A DNA stretch of 64,000 nt from Phycisphaerae bacterium. GTDB taxonomy: Bacteria; Planctomycetota; Phycisphaerae; UBA1845; PWPN01. A program made the translations under genes and the position numbers. Position 1 is the first letter of the stretch. Each line of letters opens with the position of its first letter. Below, one piece after another: positions 1 through 8,936 of this stretch. The stretch is from NCBI GenBank assembly GCA_018003015.1, contig JAGNEZ010000020.1:1-64000 (forward strand). Direction: 5' to 3'. The notes below the pieces were generated by a model. The model searched no databases, was not told the DNA's origin, and saw only the letters and a program-made list of their open reading frames with translations.

Positions 1-355
1 CCCCAAGCCAGATCAGCAGGGCAAAAGTCACCAGTTGCCAGCAGGCATCCAGAACCCGTAGCGACCACGGAGCGGTTCCAAACAGGACCGTGGCCAGATA
101 GTGCGGCACGTAGCTGCCCATGCCGTTGTACGCCCAGTAGAGAGCATGGGCCTTGTCGCCGGCCATGACTCGTTCGGTCGCGTACTGGTAGTAGGCCTGG
201 TCGAAGCCCGGCGGATCGAACAGGTTGCGACTGAGCGAGATGACCAGAACCGCCGCAAACAGCATCGCGGCCAGCAGGGTACCCGGCGCAGGCCCCAAGC
301 GGCCCGCAGGCTGGGCATCGCTGCCCGTCAACAGGGTGGGGCTGATGGTCGCCAT
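1..355 (-). CDS. GT39-like membrane glycosyltransferase, N-terminal fragment (truncated by window edge)
   Basis: An open frame starts at the ATG complementary to 353-355 and runs off the left edge, giving about 118 residues. After a polar start there is a hydrophobic segment (LLAAMLFAAVLVISL), then an acidic/aromatic loop with FDPPGFDQAYYQYATERVMAG and a later YWAYNGMGSYVPHYL stretch leading into a second hydrophobic segment. This arrangement (TM1, long periplasmic loop with an early Asp, repeated Tyr) is typical of dolichyl-phosphate-mannose-protein mannosyltransferase-like (GT39/PMT-type) proteins that glycosylate proteins or lipids from polyprenyl-linked sugars. It is transcribed divergently from the amino-sugar operon to its right, so a role in surface glycan assembly is plausible. 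The family call is from pattern only. Another polytopic GT-C enzyme is possible, and the catalytic core beyond the first loop lies outside the window. Confidence 0.6.
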   Translation of the reverse strand, partial: MATISPTLLTGSDAQPAGRLGPAPGTLLAAMLFAAVLVISLSRNLFDPPGFDQAYYQYATERVMAGDKAHALYWAYNGMGSYVPHYLATVLFGTAPWSLRVLDACWQLVTFALLIWLG

Positions 356-504
356 ACGGCATTCATCGACCGATAACCCAGTCCAATCCAGCTCAGTCCG
401 GGAATACCGCTTCCCCCTCCGGTTTGCCCGCCCGATATCTCAAGTCGAGAGCCCGATAAGACGACAGATCCCATGAGAAACGACGGTCTATTCAGGTACT
501 GCCC

Positions 505-1698
505 ATGAAGCTCTCCGACAAGACATCGAAATCGGGATCAGGGATCACACGCAAAGCACCGCGCGAACTGGGCATCGCGGCCCTGAATCGTGTTCACAAG
601 CCCTCTCGACTGAAGGGCTTGGACGCCAAGATCGCCTCCACGCCAGGGCGGAAACCGGCTGACCGGGCGGCAATCGCCACTCCGGCCACACCCCGCGTGG
701 CGGTCATCGGACTGGGCTACTGGGGCCCCAATCTTGTTCGCAACTTCTATTCCGTACTAGGCGAGAATCTCCGGGCCTGCTGCGACCGGCAGAGCCAGCG
801 CGGACGGTTCATCCTTCAGAACTACCCCGGCATTCGCTTTACCGACGACATCGAGGTCATTCTGGGCGATCCGGATATCGATGCCCTGGCCATCGCCACA
901 CCCGTGGATACCCACTATCCGCTGGCCAAGGCGGCGCTCACCGCGGGCAAATCGGTACTGGTGGAGAAGCCGATGTGCTCGACCGTGGAGCAGGCCGAGG
1001 AACTGGTCGACCTGGCCGATCGAAACGGCAAGGTCCTGATGGTCGATCACACCTTCGTGTACAACCCCGCAGTCCGCAAGATGAAAGAGGTCGTGGACAG
1101 CGGCCAGCTCGGCGAGCTGCTCTTCGTAGACAGCATTCGCATCAACCTGGGCATCTTCCAGCATGACGTGAATGTCGTCTGGGACCTGGCTCCGCACGAC
1201 CTGTCCATCGTTCAGTACCTGGTGGGCCGGCCGCCCAGGAGCCTCTCGGCTTTCGGGGCCGCCCACGCCGGGAACGGCATCGAGAGCATCGCGTACATCA
1301 ACCTGGACTTCGGTGACGGGCTGATCGCCAATTTCCACGTCAACTGGCTCTCGCCGGTCAAGATCCGGCACACCGTGGTCGGCGGCCGGAAACGCAGCCT
1401 GATCTACAACGACCTCGATCCCATCGAGAAGGTCAAGATCTATGACAGCGGCATCACCGTCCGGCATGACGACCTCGAGGGGCGGCGACGCCAGCTCATC
1501 GAGTACCGGACCGGCGACATCTGGGCTCCGCATATCGCCCAGCAGGAACCGCTGCGAACTATGGTCACGCACTTCATCGACTGTCTGAGGGAGCACAAGC
1601 GGCCCGTGACCGACGGCCGGGCCGGGCTCGAGATCGTCCGCATTCTCGATGCCGCCCAACGGAGCATCAAAGCCCAGGGGGGCCGGATCACGCTATGA
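505..1698 (+). CDS. Gfo/Idh/MocA oxidoreductase, probable WlbA-like nucleotide-sugar 3-dehydrogenase
   Basis: This is a 397-residue NAD(P)-dependent sugar dehydrogenase. The Rossmann motif GLGYWG is at residues 69-74, and the family EKP signature, whose Lys is the usual catalytic residue, is at 154-156 (VLVEKPMCS). A second motif, [14 protein letters not shown], matches the C-terminal substrate domain of the family. The first about 63 residues are basic and polar with no family counterpart; no later Met gives a better start, so the ATG at 505 is kept although no clear Shine-Dalgarno precedes it. It heads a four-gene operon in which every junction overlaps by 4 nt (ATGA). The order dehydrogenase, hexapeptide acyltransferase, glycosyltransferase, aminotransferase resembles WlbA/WlbB/WlbE, which builds 3-amino sugars such as UDP-2,3-diacetamido uronates. 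The exact sugar is inferred, not shown. Confidence 0.88.
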   Translation: MKLSDKTSKSGSGITRKAPRELGIAALNRVHKPSRLKGLDAKIASTPGRKPADRAAIATPATPRVAVIGLGYWGPNLVRNFYSVLGENLRACCDRQSQRGRFILQNYPGIRFTDDIEVILGDPDIDALAIATPVDTHYPLAKAALTAGKSVLVEKPMCSTVEQAEELVDLADRNGKVLMVDHTFVYNPAVRKMKEVVDSGQLGELLFVDSIRINLGIFQHDVNVVWDLAPHDLSIVQYLVGRPPRSLSAFGAAHAGNGIESIAYINLDFGDGLIANFHVNWLSPVKIRHTVVGGRKRSLIYNDLDPIEKVKIYDSGITVRHDDLEGRRRQLIEYRTGDIWAPHIAQQEPLRTMVTHFIDCLREHKRPVTDGRAGLEIVRILDAAQRSIKAQGGRITL

Positions 1699-2204
1699 GC
1701 TTCAAGGCCGATTTCGCTCGTATCGCCCCGGACGTGCGCCTTGGCGAGAACGTCACCATCCACGCGTTTGTGAACCTCTACGGCTGCTCGATCGGGGACG
1801 ACACGCGGATCGGGACCTTCGTGGAGATCCAGAAGAACGCCTCGGTGGGCCGGCGATGCAAGATCTCGAGTCATAGCTTCATCTGCGAGGGAGTTGCCAT
1901 CGAGGATGACTGCTTCGTCGGGCACGGGGTGATGTTCATCAACGACAAGTATCCCCGGGCAACGGCTGCCGATGGCCGTCCGCAGGGCGAGCAGGACTGG
2001 CAGGTGGTTTCCACCCGGATCAGACATGGGGCGTCGATCGGTTCCGGAGCCGTCATTCTGTGCGGCATCACCATCGGTGAGCGAGCGATGATCGGAGCGG
2101 GCGCGGTGGTCACCCGGGACGTGCCGGCCGGCGCGGTGGTCGCCGGCGTTCCGGCCCGCGTGCGAGCGGGAGCCACGGTCTGCGCAGGAGTCTGCCGGGA
2201 ATGA
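1695..2204 (+). CDS. Left-handed beta-helix acyltransferase, WlbB/WbpD-like sugar N-acetyltransferase
   Basis: The protein has 169 residues made almost entirely of hexapeptide repeats ([LIV]-G-x4), for example [26 protein letters not shown] and ASVGRRCKI near the N-terminus, then [24 protein letters not shown] and [14 protein letters not shown] at the C-terminus. The central loop [12 protein letters not shown] carries the HG and N-D-K-Y-P pattern seen in WbpD/WxcM-type N-acyltransferases, which acetylate the amino group of a UDP-3-amino sugar using acetyl-CoA. The length is normal for the family. Its ATG overlaps the stop of the upstream dehydrogenase gene (ATGA), and its stop overlaps the next start the same way, so it is translated as part of one operon with the dehydrogenase and aminotransferase it would work with. 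Confidence 0.88.
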   Translation: MSFKADFARIAPDVRLGENVTIHAFVNLYGCSIGDDTRIGTFVEIQKNASVGRRCKISSHSFICEGVAIEDDCFVGHGVMFINDKYPRATAADGRPQGEQDWQVVSTRIRHGASIGSGAVILCGITIGERAMIGAGAVVTRDVPAGAVVAGVPARVRAGATVCAGVCRE

Positions 2205-2926
2205 ACATCTCCGTCGTCTATCCAGCCTTCAACGAGGCCGGCAATATCGAGCGGACCATCGCCCGTTCGCTCGATGCTCTCGGCGGCAAGTTCGATCAGT
2301 TCGAGCTCATCATCGTCGACGACGGCAGCACCGACGCGACCGGGGCCCTGGCCGAGGAACTCGCCAGGCGGCACCCCGAAATCGTCGTTCTCCATAACGA
2401 ACACAACCAGGGTCTTGCTCCCACGCTGCTCCGCGGCCTGCGCTGGGCCCGCTTCGAACTGGTCACCTACAACGGCATGGACTATCCGTTTGACCTGGAA
2501 GACCTGCCGAAGATGGCCGCACTGCTCGACCACGCTGACATCGTGGTCGCCAGCCGAATGCAGCACGCGGGCTACACCTGTTACCGCACGATCGTCTCGT
2601 ACACGAACCGGGCCATGCTGAGATGGCTGTTCAACCTTCCATTGCGGGACTTCAACTTCGTCCAGCTCTTCAGGAAGGAAGTGCTGGACGCGGTCGAGGT
2701 CCATTCACGAAGCGCCGGCTTCGTCGCCCCGGAGATCATCCTGCGGGCGCACAGCCAGGGCTTCCGCATTGTCTCGGTCGACATCCCGTACTACCCCCGG
2801 CTGGCGGGTGAGGCGAGTTGTGGCAAGCCGAGCGTTGTACTCGGTTCGCTCTGGGAACTGCTGAGCTTCTACTGGAATCGTCGCAAGTGCGCCCCGCCGA
2901 CCGGCGTGGCTGGAGGCCCGTCATGA
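2201..2926 (+). CDS. Family 2 glycosyltransferase (DPM1-like)
   Basis: This 241-residue GT-A protein begins with the usual strand and loop [16 protein letters not shown], followed by the nucleotide-binding [11 protein letters not shown], the [17 protein letters not shown] helix region and the [13 protein letters not shown] acidic segment. It resembles dolichol-phosphate-mannose-synthase-like GT2 enzymes. No C-terminal membrane segments are evident: the tail is a basic, soluble stretch ending in [11 protein letters not shown]. It sits between the acyltransferase and aminotransferase genes with 4-nt overlaps on both sides. The most likely job is to transfer the amino sugar made by its neighbours, or another sugar of the same surface glycan, onto a carrier. 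Donor and acceptor cannot be read from the sequence. Confidence 0.88.
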   Translation: MNISVVYPAFNEAGNIERTIARSLDALGGKFDQFELIIVDDGSTDATGALAEELARRHPEIVVLHNEHNQGLAPTLLRGLRWARFELVTYNGMDYPFDLEDLPKMAALLDHADIVVASRMQHAGYTCYRTIVSYTNRAMLRWLFNLPLRDFNFVQLFRKEVLDAVEVHSRSAGFVAPEIILRAHSQGFRIVSVDIPYYPRLAGEASCGKPSVVLGSLWELLSFYWNRRKCAPPTGVAGGPS

Positions 2927-4056
2927 ACACCGCCGCCCCATCAACGTTGACCGTCCCGTTCGTCGACCTGAAGGCCCAGTTTGCCCTGATCGGCGACGAA
3001 GTCCTGGACGCGATCGGTGAAGTCTGCCGCGACGCGAAGTTCTGCCTTGGACCTGCGGTCGAGGAGTTCGAGAAGGGCTTCGCCGAGTTCTGCGAGACGC
3101 GGTATTGCGTGGCGGTCAACAGCGGAACCAGCGCCCTTCACCTGGCCCTGCGCTGCCTGGACATCGGGCCGGGCGACGAGGTCATCACCGTGCCGGCCAC
3201 GTTCGTGGCCACCACCTGGGCGATCAGCTACGTCAGGGCGACGCCGGTGTTCGTGGACATTGATCCCGCCGCACGGACCATGGACCCGGCCCTGCTCGAA
3301 GCCGCGATCACCCCGAAGACCAAGGCGATCATGCCCGTTCACCTTTACGGCCAGCCCGCGGACATGGGTCCGATCCTCAAGATCGCCGCAGCTCACGGCT
3401 TGCCGGTGGTCGAGGATGCCGCCCAGGCCCACGGCGCCACTTACAGGAAGGACCGTGTCGGCGGCATCGGGCGTATCGGCTGCTTCAGCTTCTATCCCGG
3501 CAAGAACCTCGGGGCCTACGGCGAGGGCGGAGCCCTGGTCACCAACGACGAGAACATCGCCAAGCGGGCCCGGGCCCTTCGCGACCACGGCCAGCGGCAG
3601 CGATACGTCCACGAGGAAATCGGGTACAACTACCGCATGGAGGGCATCCAGGGGGCGGTCCTGTCCATCAAACTCGACTTCATCGACGAGTGGAACGCTG
3701 CCCGGCGCCAACATGCCGCGGACTACATCGATCGACTGACCGATCTGCCCGGACTGACCCTGCCGAAGATGTACAAGGACCGCAAGAGCGTCTTTCACCT
3801 GTTCGTCGTGGAGTTGAACAACCGCGATGGGGTCGCCAGGAAGCTCAACGAGGCCGGCGTCCAGACCGGGCTGCACTATCCTGTGCCCGTGCATCTCCAG
3901 CCCGCGTACCGGGATCTCGGGCTCACCGACGGGGCGTTTCCGAACAGCGAGCGGCTGGCTAAGCGATGCCTGAGCCTGCCCATATTCCCGGAGCTGACCA
4001 GCGCGCAGATCGATCACGTCTGCGAGCAACTGGCAGCGAACTTGTTCAAGTCTTAA
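2923..4056 (+). CDS. DegT/DnrJ/EryC1/StrS sugar aminotransferase, WlbE/WbpE-like
   Basis: This PLP-dependent aminotransferase has 377 residues. The ATG at 2923 overlaps the stop of the GT2 gene (ATGA), so it is preferred to upstream in-frame codons at 2818 and after. Family motifs are all present: VPFVDLKAQ at the N-terminus, NSGTSALHLAL, the VEDAAQAHGA segment that stacks on PLP, and FSFYPGKNLGAYGEGG, where Lys194 is the Schiff-base lysine. The C-terminal LHYPVPVHLQPAY is also diagnostic. It would transfer an amino group, usually from glutamate, to a 3-keto nucleotide sugar produced by the first gene of the operon, giving the substrate for the acyltransferase. It is the last gene of the operon and ends in TAA, 57 nt before the convergent GH32 gene. 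Confidence 0.92.
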   Translation: MNTAAPSTLTVPFVDLKAQFALIGDEVLDAIGEVCRDAKFCLGPAVEEFEKGFAEFCETRYCVAVNSGTSALHLALRCLDIGPGDEVITVPATFVATTWAISYVRATPVFVDIDPAARTMDPALLEAAITPKTKAIMPVHLYGQPADMGPILKIAAAHGLPVVEDAAQAHGATYRKDRVGGIGRIGCFSFYPGKNLGAYGEGGALVTNDENIAKRARALRDHGQRQRYVHEEIGYNYRMEGIQGAVLSIKLDFIDEWNAARRQHAADYIDRLTDLPGLTLPKMYKDRKSVFHLFVVELNNRDGVARKLNEAGVQTGLHYPVPVHLQPAYRDLGLTDGAFPNSERLAKRCLSLPIFPELTSAQIDHVCEQLAANLFKS

Positions 4057-4113
4057 AGGCCGACAGGTCCAGAGACCGCCGGTGCCTTGTCACTCCGCCG
4101 CCCGCTGCGGCCA

Positions 4114-5997
4114 TCACCGGGCGGGCCAGGTCGAACGGAGTTCGTACACCTCCATGGACACCACTCGACCGGCCGATCCGACCGCGAACGTCTCGAGTTG
4201 CCTCTTGTCCGGAGCAGGCAGGAAGCAGGAGGTCAGCGACACGCGGCCGTCGTTGCCGAACACCTCGATCGTGGTCCGGTCCACGAGAATCTGCAGCCGA
4301 ACACGAGCCTCATGCAAATCCAGCGGGGCGTCGGCTCCCAGGCACGAGATCCTGCGGTCCTTGACCGCGTAGGTGATCGCCTCGCCGCGCACGCGGAAGC
4401 CGACTTCCCGGGCTTCGCCCGGCTCGATCTCGGCTCGGATATCGAACAGGTCGCCGCTGAGGCCAGCCAGGAGGTTGTCGCCCGGGGTCAGCGGTTTGTC
4501 GACCCACCTGTGCTCCCTGGTCCGGATCCTCTCGATCTCCGTGACGGGCCGGCGAGTCATCCGAATGCCTTCCGGGAAGGTGCGGAGCTGCAGCTCGCAG
4601 GGGATGCTCATCTGCTGATTGAAGGGCATGTTGGGATAGCGGCCGCCGCTCATCCAGGCGATCTGGATGCGCCGCCCGTCGGTGGGCGGAATGTCGCTGT
4701 AGGTCTGGACCGCGTAGTAGTTCTTCCCGTAGTCTACGCGGAGTGGCGTGCCCTCAAAGATGAACCGGTTGCCGTCGAACGAGCCGACCAGGTAGCGGCC
4801 GTTGGCGGCCGTCCAGACCCACTTGGTCCGGTCCTTCCTTCCGTCCACGGGCATCTCGAAGAAGTCCGGGCACTCGCCGCAGTCGGGAGCATCGATATCG
4901 TGCAGGTGCGTCCAGTTCTTGAGGTTCGGCGAGGAGAAGAACGCGAAGGTGTTCCCATCCTTGTACAGAGCCATAATCCACCTGCGGGTCGGGGCATGCC
5001 AGACCACCTTGGGGTCGCGATTCTCCTTGACGAGGTGCTTGAGCACAGGGTTCTGGGCGTACTTGATCCAGGTTCGCCCGAGGTCATTGCTGTAGGCGAT
5101 GCACTGGGTGAACGGCTGGTCCTTGGATTCGGGGGAGGTTCCTCCGGCCGCGGTGTAGATCGCGACCAGGGTCTTTTCGTCGCCCTTCTGAAAGCCGGCG
5201 GTGTTGTCCCAATCCACGACGGCCGATCCGGAGAAGATGGTGCCCAGCCTGTCGGGCTCGATGGCGTTGGGCAGTTGCTGCCAGGACAGCAGGTTGGGGC
5301 TGACCGCGTGGCCCCAGGTCATGTTGCCCCAGTTGACGCCTGTCGGGTTGTGCTGGAAGAACAGGTGGTACTCACCCCGGTAGAAGACCAGGCCATTGGG
5401 GTCGTTCAGCCAGTTGGCCTTGGCGCTGAAGTGGAACTGCGGGCGGTAGGTTTCATCGTAGACCTTCTCGGGCAGGACGATGGCAGCCTTCCTGGTCTCG
5501 CTCTGGGTGATCTGGTCGATGTTGATGTGCCCCCAGCCGCCGGTATGCCGATCGACGATCTCGATCCGGGCCTTCCGGTCCATCAAGGGAGTCACGTCCC
5601 AGGCTATCGGCTGCAACCGTTCGCTGTCGAAGCCTGTGGCCGTGCGGGCGACTCGGCCGTCGACCAGGAGATTGATGCAGGTTTCGCCCGGGTGGCAGCC
5701 TCCGCCGATGAGGAAGGTGAGGTAGGGGCGTTTGATGCGGAATTCCGGCGAAGTCAGGGTGCCCTGGGACTTATCGCCGCCCGCGTAGCTGTTGGCCAAG
5801 CCTCGGCCTGCGAAGCCGGCGACCTCCATCTGATTGGGGAGTGTGCCGTGAGCCGGGCGGGTGCCGAAGGCGGTGCCGGTTGTCTGCCATGGGGCGTAGT
5901 CATCGCCCTCGAAGTCGGCGATCACGAGGTCGGTCTGGGCGCAGGCGGGGAAGACCGCCAGCATGACGATGGTCGAGGCGAGAAAAGCGGTTCTCAT
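4114..5997 (-). CDS. Secreted GH32 fructan hydrolase (levanase/invertase type)
   Basis: The enzyme has 627 residues with a Sec signal peptide (MRTAFLASTIVMLAVFPACA, cleavage near residue 20). Residues about 22-165 form a beta-rich accessory domain. The GH32 five-bladed propeller follows, with the three catalytic motifs intact: WLNDPNG (nucleophile Asp199), RDP (transition-state stabiliser Asp328) and ECPDFFE (acid/base Glu375). A C-terminal beta-sandwich, ending with ILVDRTTIEVFGNDG, is the normal GH32C module. The expected reaction is hydrolysis of beta-fructosyl bonds in levan, inulin or sucrose outside the cytoplasm. No fructokinase or fructose transporter lies next to it; the adjacent divergent genes serve sugar-acid uptake. 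Specificity (endo or exo, levan or inulin) cannot be judged. Confidence 0.95.
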   Translation of the reverse strand: MRTAFLASTIVMLAVFPACAQTDLVIADFEGDDYAPWQTTGTAFGTRPAHGTLPNQMEVAGFAGRGLANSYAGGDKSQGTLTSPEFRIKRPYLTFLIGGGCHPGETCINLLVDGRVARTATGFDSERLQPIAWDVTPLMDRKARIEIVDRHTGGWGHINIDQITQSETRKAAIVLPEKVYDETYRPQFHFSAKANWLNDPNGLVFYRGEYHLFFQHNPTGVNWGNMTWGHAVSPNLLSWQQLPNAIEPDRLGTIFSGSAVVDWDNTAGFQKGDEKTLVAIYTAAGGTSPESKDQPFTQCIAYSNDLGRTWIKYAQNPVLKHLVKENRDPKVVWHAPTRRWIMALYKDGNTFAFFSSPNLKNWTHLHDIDAPDCGECPDFFEMPVDGRKDRTKWVWTAANGRYLVGSFDGNRFIFEGTPLRVDYGKNYYAVQTYSDIPPTDGRRIQIAWMSGGRYPNMPFNQQMSIPCELQLRTFPEGIRMTRRPVTEIERIRTREHRWVDKPLTPGDNLLAGLSGDLFDIRAEIEPGEAREVGFRVRGEAITYAVKDRRISCLGADAPLDLHEARVRLQILVDRTTIEVFGNDGRVSLTSCFLPAPDKRQLETFAVGSAGRVVSMEVYELRSTWPAR

Positions 5998-6046
5998 GTG
6001 CTTGGCTCTCGTGGCTGAGTACCTATGTCCCTTGGGAGTGTGGGAC

Positions 6047-6102
6047 AGGCTTCCAGCCGGTCATTTGACCGGCAAGGTGCCGGTCCCACACCTGACGGGA
6101 CG
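6047..6102 (+). repeat. REP-like palindromic element, copy 1
   Basis: A 56-nt stretch aligns without gaps to 42134-42189 at 42 of 56 positions. It contains a perfect inner hairpin (GCCGGTCA at 6056-6063 against TGACCGGC at 6066-6073, 2-nt loop). It lies inside a larger inverted repeat, GTGTGGGAC (6038-6046) against GTCCCACAC (6083-6091). It sits between the divergent GH32 and MFS genes. This is the form of dispersed extragenic palindromes; function unknown. Confidence 0.6.
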
Positions 6103-6276
6103 AGCTCCAAGGTTCCTGGTCTCATACACCCATGGGTAGACCTGTTTCGTGCTCAACAAGGCAATCCCGGGACAGTCCTTCGGGCATTCTACCGGCACTC
6201 AGTTCGGATAGCACCGAGACGGCCTTGGGATTCCAGGGTGGCACGGGCGTCTCTGCTGTCCGGGTCGCCGAGTGGC

Positions 6277-6319
6277 GAGGCGGGGGCGTCTCGATTCCCG
6301 CCTCCGGTACGGTTACACT
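6277..6319 (+). promoter_or_regulatory. Possible operator hairpin and promoter of the MFS/dehydratase operon
   Basis: A perfect 8-bp inverted repeat, GAGGCGGG (6277-6284) and CCCGCCTC (6297-6304), is followed by a -10-like TACACT at 6314-6319, 28 nt before the transporter start. No good -35 hexamer is seen. A repressor site is possible but not demonstrated. Confidence 0.25.
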
Positions 6320-6346
6320 GGGCCGTCGTTCTGAAGTTACCTGGCG

Positions 6347-7711
6347 ATGGAGCCGCGCATGGGGCAGGACGTCATTGGCGAGCAGGATGTTCCGACGCTT
6401 GGCTACGCCTCGGGTCGGCCGTCTCGTGTCCGGTATTGGGTGGTCGTCTTCGCTGTTGCCCTGGCCTTCGTCACCTACATTGACCGGGTCTGCATTTCGC
6501 AGGCGGCTCCGTCGATCCGGGCGGACCTGGGTTTGAGCGAGGTCCAGATGGGCCTGGCGTTCGCGGCCTTTTACTGGGCGTATGCGCTGTTCGAGGTGCC
6601 TGCAGGCTGGATGGGTGACCGGTGGGGGGCCCGGCGGGTGCTGATGCGCATCGTGATCTGGTGGTCGTTCTTCACCGCCGCCACGGGGTGGGTGTGGAAT
6701 CTCGGGTCGCTGGTGGTGACCCGGGCCTTGTTCGGCGCGGGCGAGGCGGGGTGCTTTCCCAACATCACCAAGACCTTCACTGCCTGGCTGCCGGCCGGTG
6801 AGCGCGTTCGGGCCCAGGGCATCATGTGGCTGGGGGCCCGGTGGGGCGGAGCCTTCACCCCGCTGCTGGTAGTGCTCGTTCTGCAGTGGATGCACTGGCG
6901 TCTCGCTTTCGTCGTGTTCGGAGCGATGGGCATCGTGTGGGCGGTTCTCTTCTATGTCTGGTATCGTGACGACCCGCGGGAGAATCCTCGAGTCAACGCG
7001 GCCGAGTTGGCGGTCATTCCGCCGGCCTCTGAGGCGATGCTCGGGCACGAGCCGGTTCCCTGGAAGGCCCTGGTCACCTCCAAGACGGTCTGGTTGCTCT
7101 GGGCCCAGTACGTCTGCCTGAACTACGGTTGGACGTTCTACATCACCTGGCTGCCGACGTACCTTCAGGAGGCTCGCCAGGTCACGTTGCACAAGGGTGC
7201 TCTCCTGGCCGGCATTCCGCTGTTCTTCGGTGGTCTGGGGTCGCTGTTCTGCGGCTACTTCGCCACGTACCTGGAGCGGCGTACGGGTGACGTCGTCCGG
7301 ACGCGGCGCCGGCTGGCGTGCACCGGCTTCCTCGGAGCGGCCTGCTGTCTGGCGCTGTCCGTGCATATCAAGGACCCGCTGCTGGCGATGATCGTCGTGG
7401 GGCTGGCGAGCTTTGCGAACGATCTGGCCATGCCGCCGAGTTGGGGGGCGTGCATGGACGTCGGCGGCAAGATCTGCGGAACGCTCTCGGGCAGCATGAA
7501 CATGATGGGCAATCTCGGCAACAGTCTGGCGCCGATCATCACCGGCCTGCTGCTGGTCTGGACGGACCACAACTGGACGGTCATCTTCTACGTTTCCGCG
7601 GCGGCGTACTCTCTTGGAACCTTCTGCTGGCTTTCGCTCGATTCGGTCACGCCGCTGATGAAACCGAGGCGAGGGTTCGAGGTCCTTCCTGTGACGGATG
7701 AACGCAAATGA
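6347..7711 (+). CDS. MFS transporter, anion:cation symporter (ACS) type for sugar acids
   Basis: This is a 454-residue polytopic permease. After a short cytoplasmic tail comes TM1 with the ACS-type [18 protein letters not shown] segment, and the MFS loop 2-3 signature [13 protein letters not shown] follows TM2-3. Later features such as [18 protein letters not shown] and the loop with [15 protein letters not shown] match the hexuronate/galactonate/tartrate symporter group. The last helices end near residue 430. Its stop overlaps the ATG of the downstream enolase-superfamily dehydratase (ATGA), so the two are translationally coupled. The simplest reading is uptake of a hexonate or hexuronate that the partner then dehydrates. 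ATG 6347 is used; a second ATG at 6359 is equally possible. Confidence 0.92.
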   Translation: MEPRMGQDVIGEQDVPTLGYASGRPSRVRYWVVVFAVALAFVTYIDRVCISQAAPSIRADLGLSEVQMGLAFAAFYWAYALFEVPAGWMGDRWGARRVLMRIVIWWSFFTAATGWVWNLGSLVVTRALFGAGEAGCFPNITKTFTAWLPAGERVRAQGIMWLGARWGGAFTPLLVVLVLQWMHWRLAFVVFGAMGIVWAVLFYVWYRDDPRENPRVNAAELAVIPPASEAMLGHEPVPWKALVTSKTVWLLWAQYVCLNYGWTFYITWLPTYLQEARQVTLHKGALLAGIPLFFGGLGSLFCGYFATYLERRTGDVVRTRRRLACTGFLGAACCLALSVHIKDPLLAMIVVGLASFANDLAMPPSWGACMDVGGKICGTLSGSMNMMGNLGNSLAPIITGLLLVWTDHNWTVIFYVSAAAYSLGTFCWLSLDSVTPLMKPRRGFEVLPVTDERK

Positions 7712-8886
7712 AGATCACGAAGATCGAGACCGTGGTGTGCAATGCGAGGATGCGGAACTGGGTTTTTGTCAAGGTCCTGACCGATCAGCCGGGGCTGTGG
7801 GGCTGGGGCGAGGCGACGCTGGAGTGGCACACCCGGGCGATCGTCGGGGCGGTGGCGGACATCGAGCCGCTGCTCGTGGGCGAGGATCCGACGCGTGTTG
7901 AGCACCTCTGGCAGATGATGTATCGCCAGCACTTCTGGCACGGCAACGGCATCATCCGGGCGACGGCTATCAGCGGCATTGATCTGGCCTTGTGGGACAT
8001 CGTGGGCAAGGTTCACGGTGTACCCTGTCACAAGCTCTGGGGCGGTCCGGTCCGCGATCACGTGCGGATGTATTGTCACCTGGGTGGCGGGCGGATGGAG
8101 GACTTCTACGAGACCGATCCGGCGGACGCCAAGCGGTTTGCCGAGCTCGCGGTGAAGGCGGTGGAGTCGGGTTTCACCGCGTTCAAGTCGATGGCCGTGC
8201 CCTGGACGATGGCGATTGAAGGGCTTCCGCCGGTGCGTTATGCGGAGGCTTGTGTGCGGGCGATGCGTGAGGCGGTGGGCGACTCGATTGACATCATGGT
8301 GGACTGCCACGCCCGGCCGTCGCCGCGGATGGGCATTCTGTTCGCCAAGGCCCTGGAGCCGTTTGGGCTGTACTGGTTCGAGGAGCCGTGTTGGCCGGAG
8401 ACGATTGACGACCTTGCTCTGGTGCAGCGTTCGGTGGTGACGCCGATCGCGACGGGCGAGCGGCTGATCAGCCAGCACGCGTTTCGTGAGCTGCTGGAGA
8501 AGCGGGCGTGCAGTGTCATTCAGCCGGACATTACGCATTGCGGCGGGCTGAGCGAGGCTCGACGGATTGCGGCCATGGCCGAGGCGTATCGCGTGGCCAT
8601 GGCTCCGCACAATCCGCAGGGTCCGGTCAGCACGGCCGCATCGCTGGAGTTTGGGCTGGCCACGCCCAGCTACCTGATCTGTGAAGCCGTGCACCAGGAC
8701 GTGCCCTGGCGTGCGGACATTGTCAAGGAGGGATTCACCGTCGAGTCCAAAGGTCGGATTGTCCGCCCGGGGGTGCGACCCGGGCTTGGGATCGAGATCG
8801 ACGAGGGCGAGGTGAAGAAGCACCCCTTCCAGCAGGAGTTGCCCCAGCGGGTGTTCTACGCGGACGGGAGTGTGGGGGACTGGTAG
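7708..8886 (+). CDS. Enolase-superfamily sugar-acid dehydratase (mannonate/galactonate dehydratase-like)
   Basis: The protein has 392 residues with the N-terminal capping domain ([30 protein letters not shown]) and the TIM-barrel metal site. Ligands visible are Asp199 (in VDCHARPS), Glu225 (WFEEP) and Glu251 (GERL). His201, two residues after the first Asp, and His301 (MAPHNPQGP) are the catalytic bases used by galactonate and mannonate dehydratases rather than the Lys-x-Lys of muconate lactonising enzymes. The reaction expected is removal of water from a hexonate to give a 2-keto-3-deoxy sugar acid. It is coupled by a 4-nt overlap to the upstream symporter gene. Which hexonate is used is not decided by these residues. 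The gene ends in TAG, 50 nt before the convergent ThuA-like gene. Confidence 0.9.
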   Translation: MKITKIETVVCNARMRNWVFVKVLTDQPGLWGWGEATLEWHTRAIVGAVADIEPLLVGEDPTRVEHLWQMMYRQHFWHGNGIIRATAISGIDLALWDIVGKVHGVPCHKLWGGPVRDHVRMYCHLGGGRMEDFYETDPADAKRFAELAVKAVESGFTAFKSMAVPWTMAIEGLPPVRYAEACVRAMREAVGDSIDIMVDCHARPSPRMGILFAKALEPFGLYWFEEPCWPETIDDLALVQRSVVTPIATGERLISQHAFRELLEKRACSVIQPDITHCGGLSEARRIAAMAEAYRVAMAPHNPQGPVSTAASLEFGLATPSYLICEAVHQDVPWRADIVKEGFTVESKGRIVRPGVRPGLGIEIDEGEVKKHPFQQELPQRVFYADGSVGDW

Positions 8887-8936
8887 CGGCCCCCGCCGCG
8901 GGTTGGGTGGTGGTTGGCCGGGGACTTGGGGGCGCC

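Noticed and set aside
4087-6018. A long open frame on the plus strand opposite the GH32 gene
   Set aside because: It lies antisense to a gene with complete catalytic motifs and a signal peptide; its protein has no domain-like features. High GC makes such mirror frames common here.
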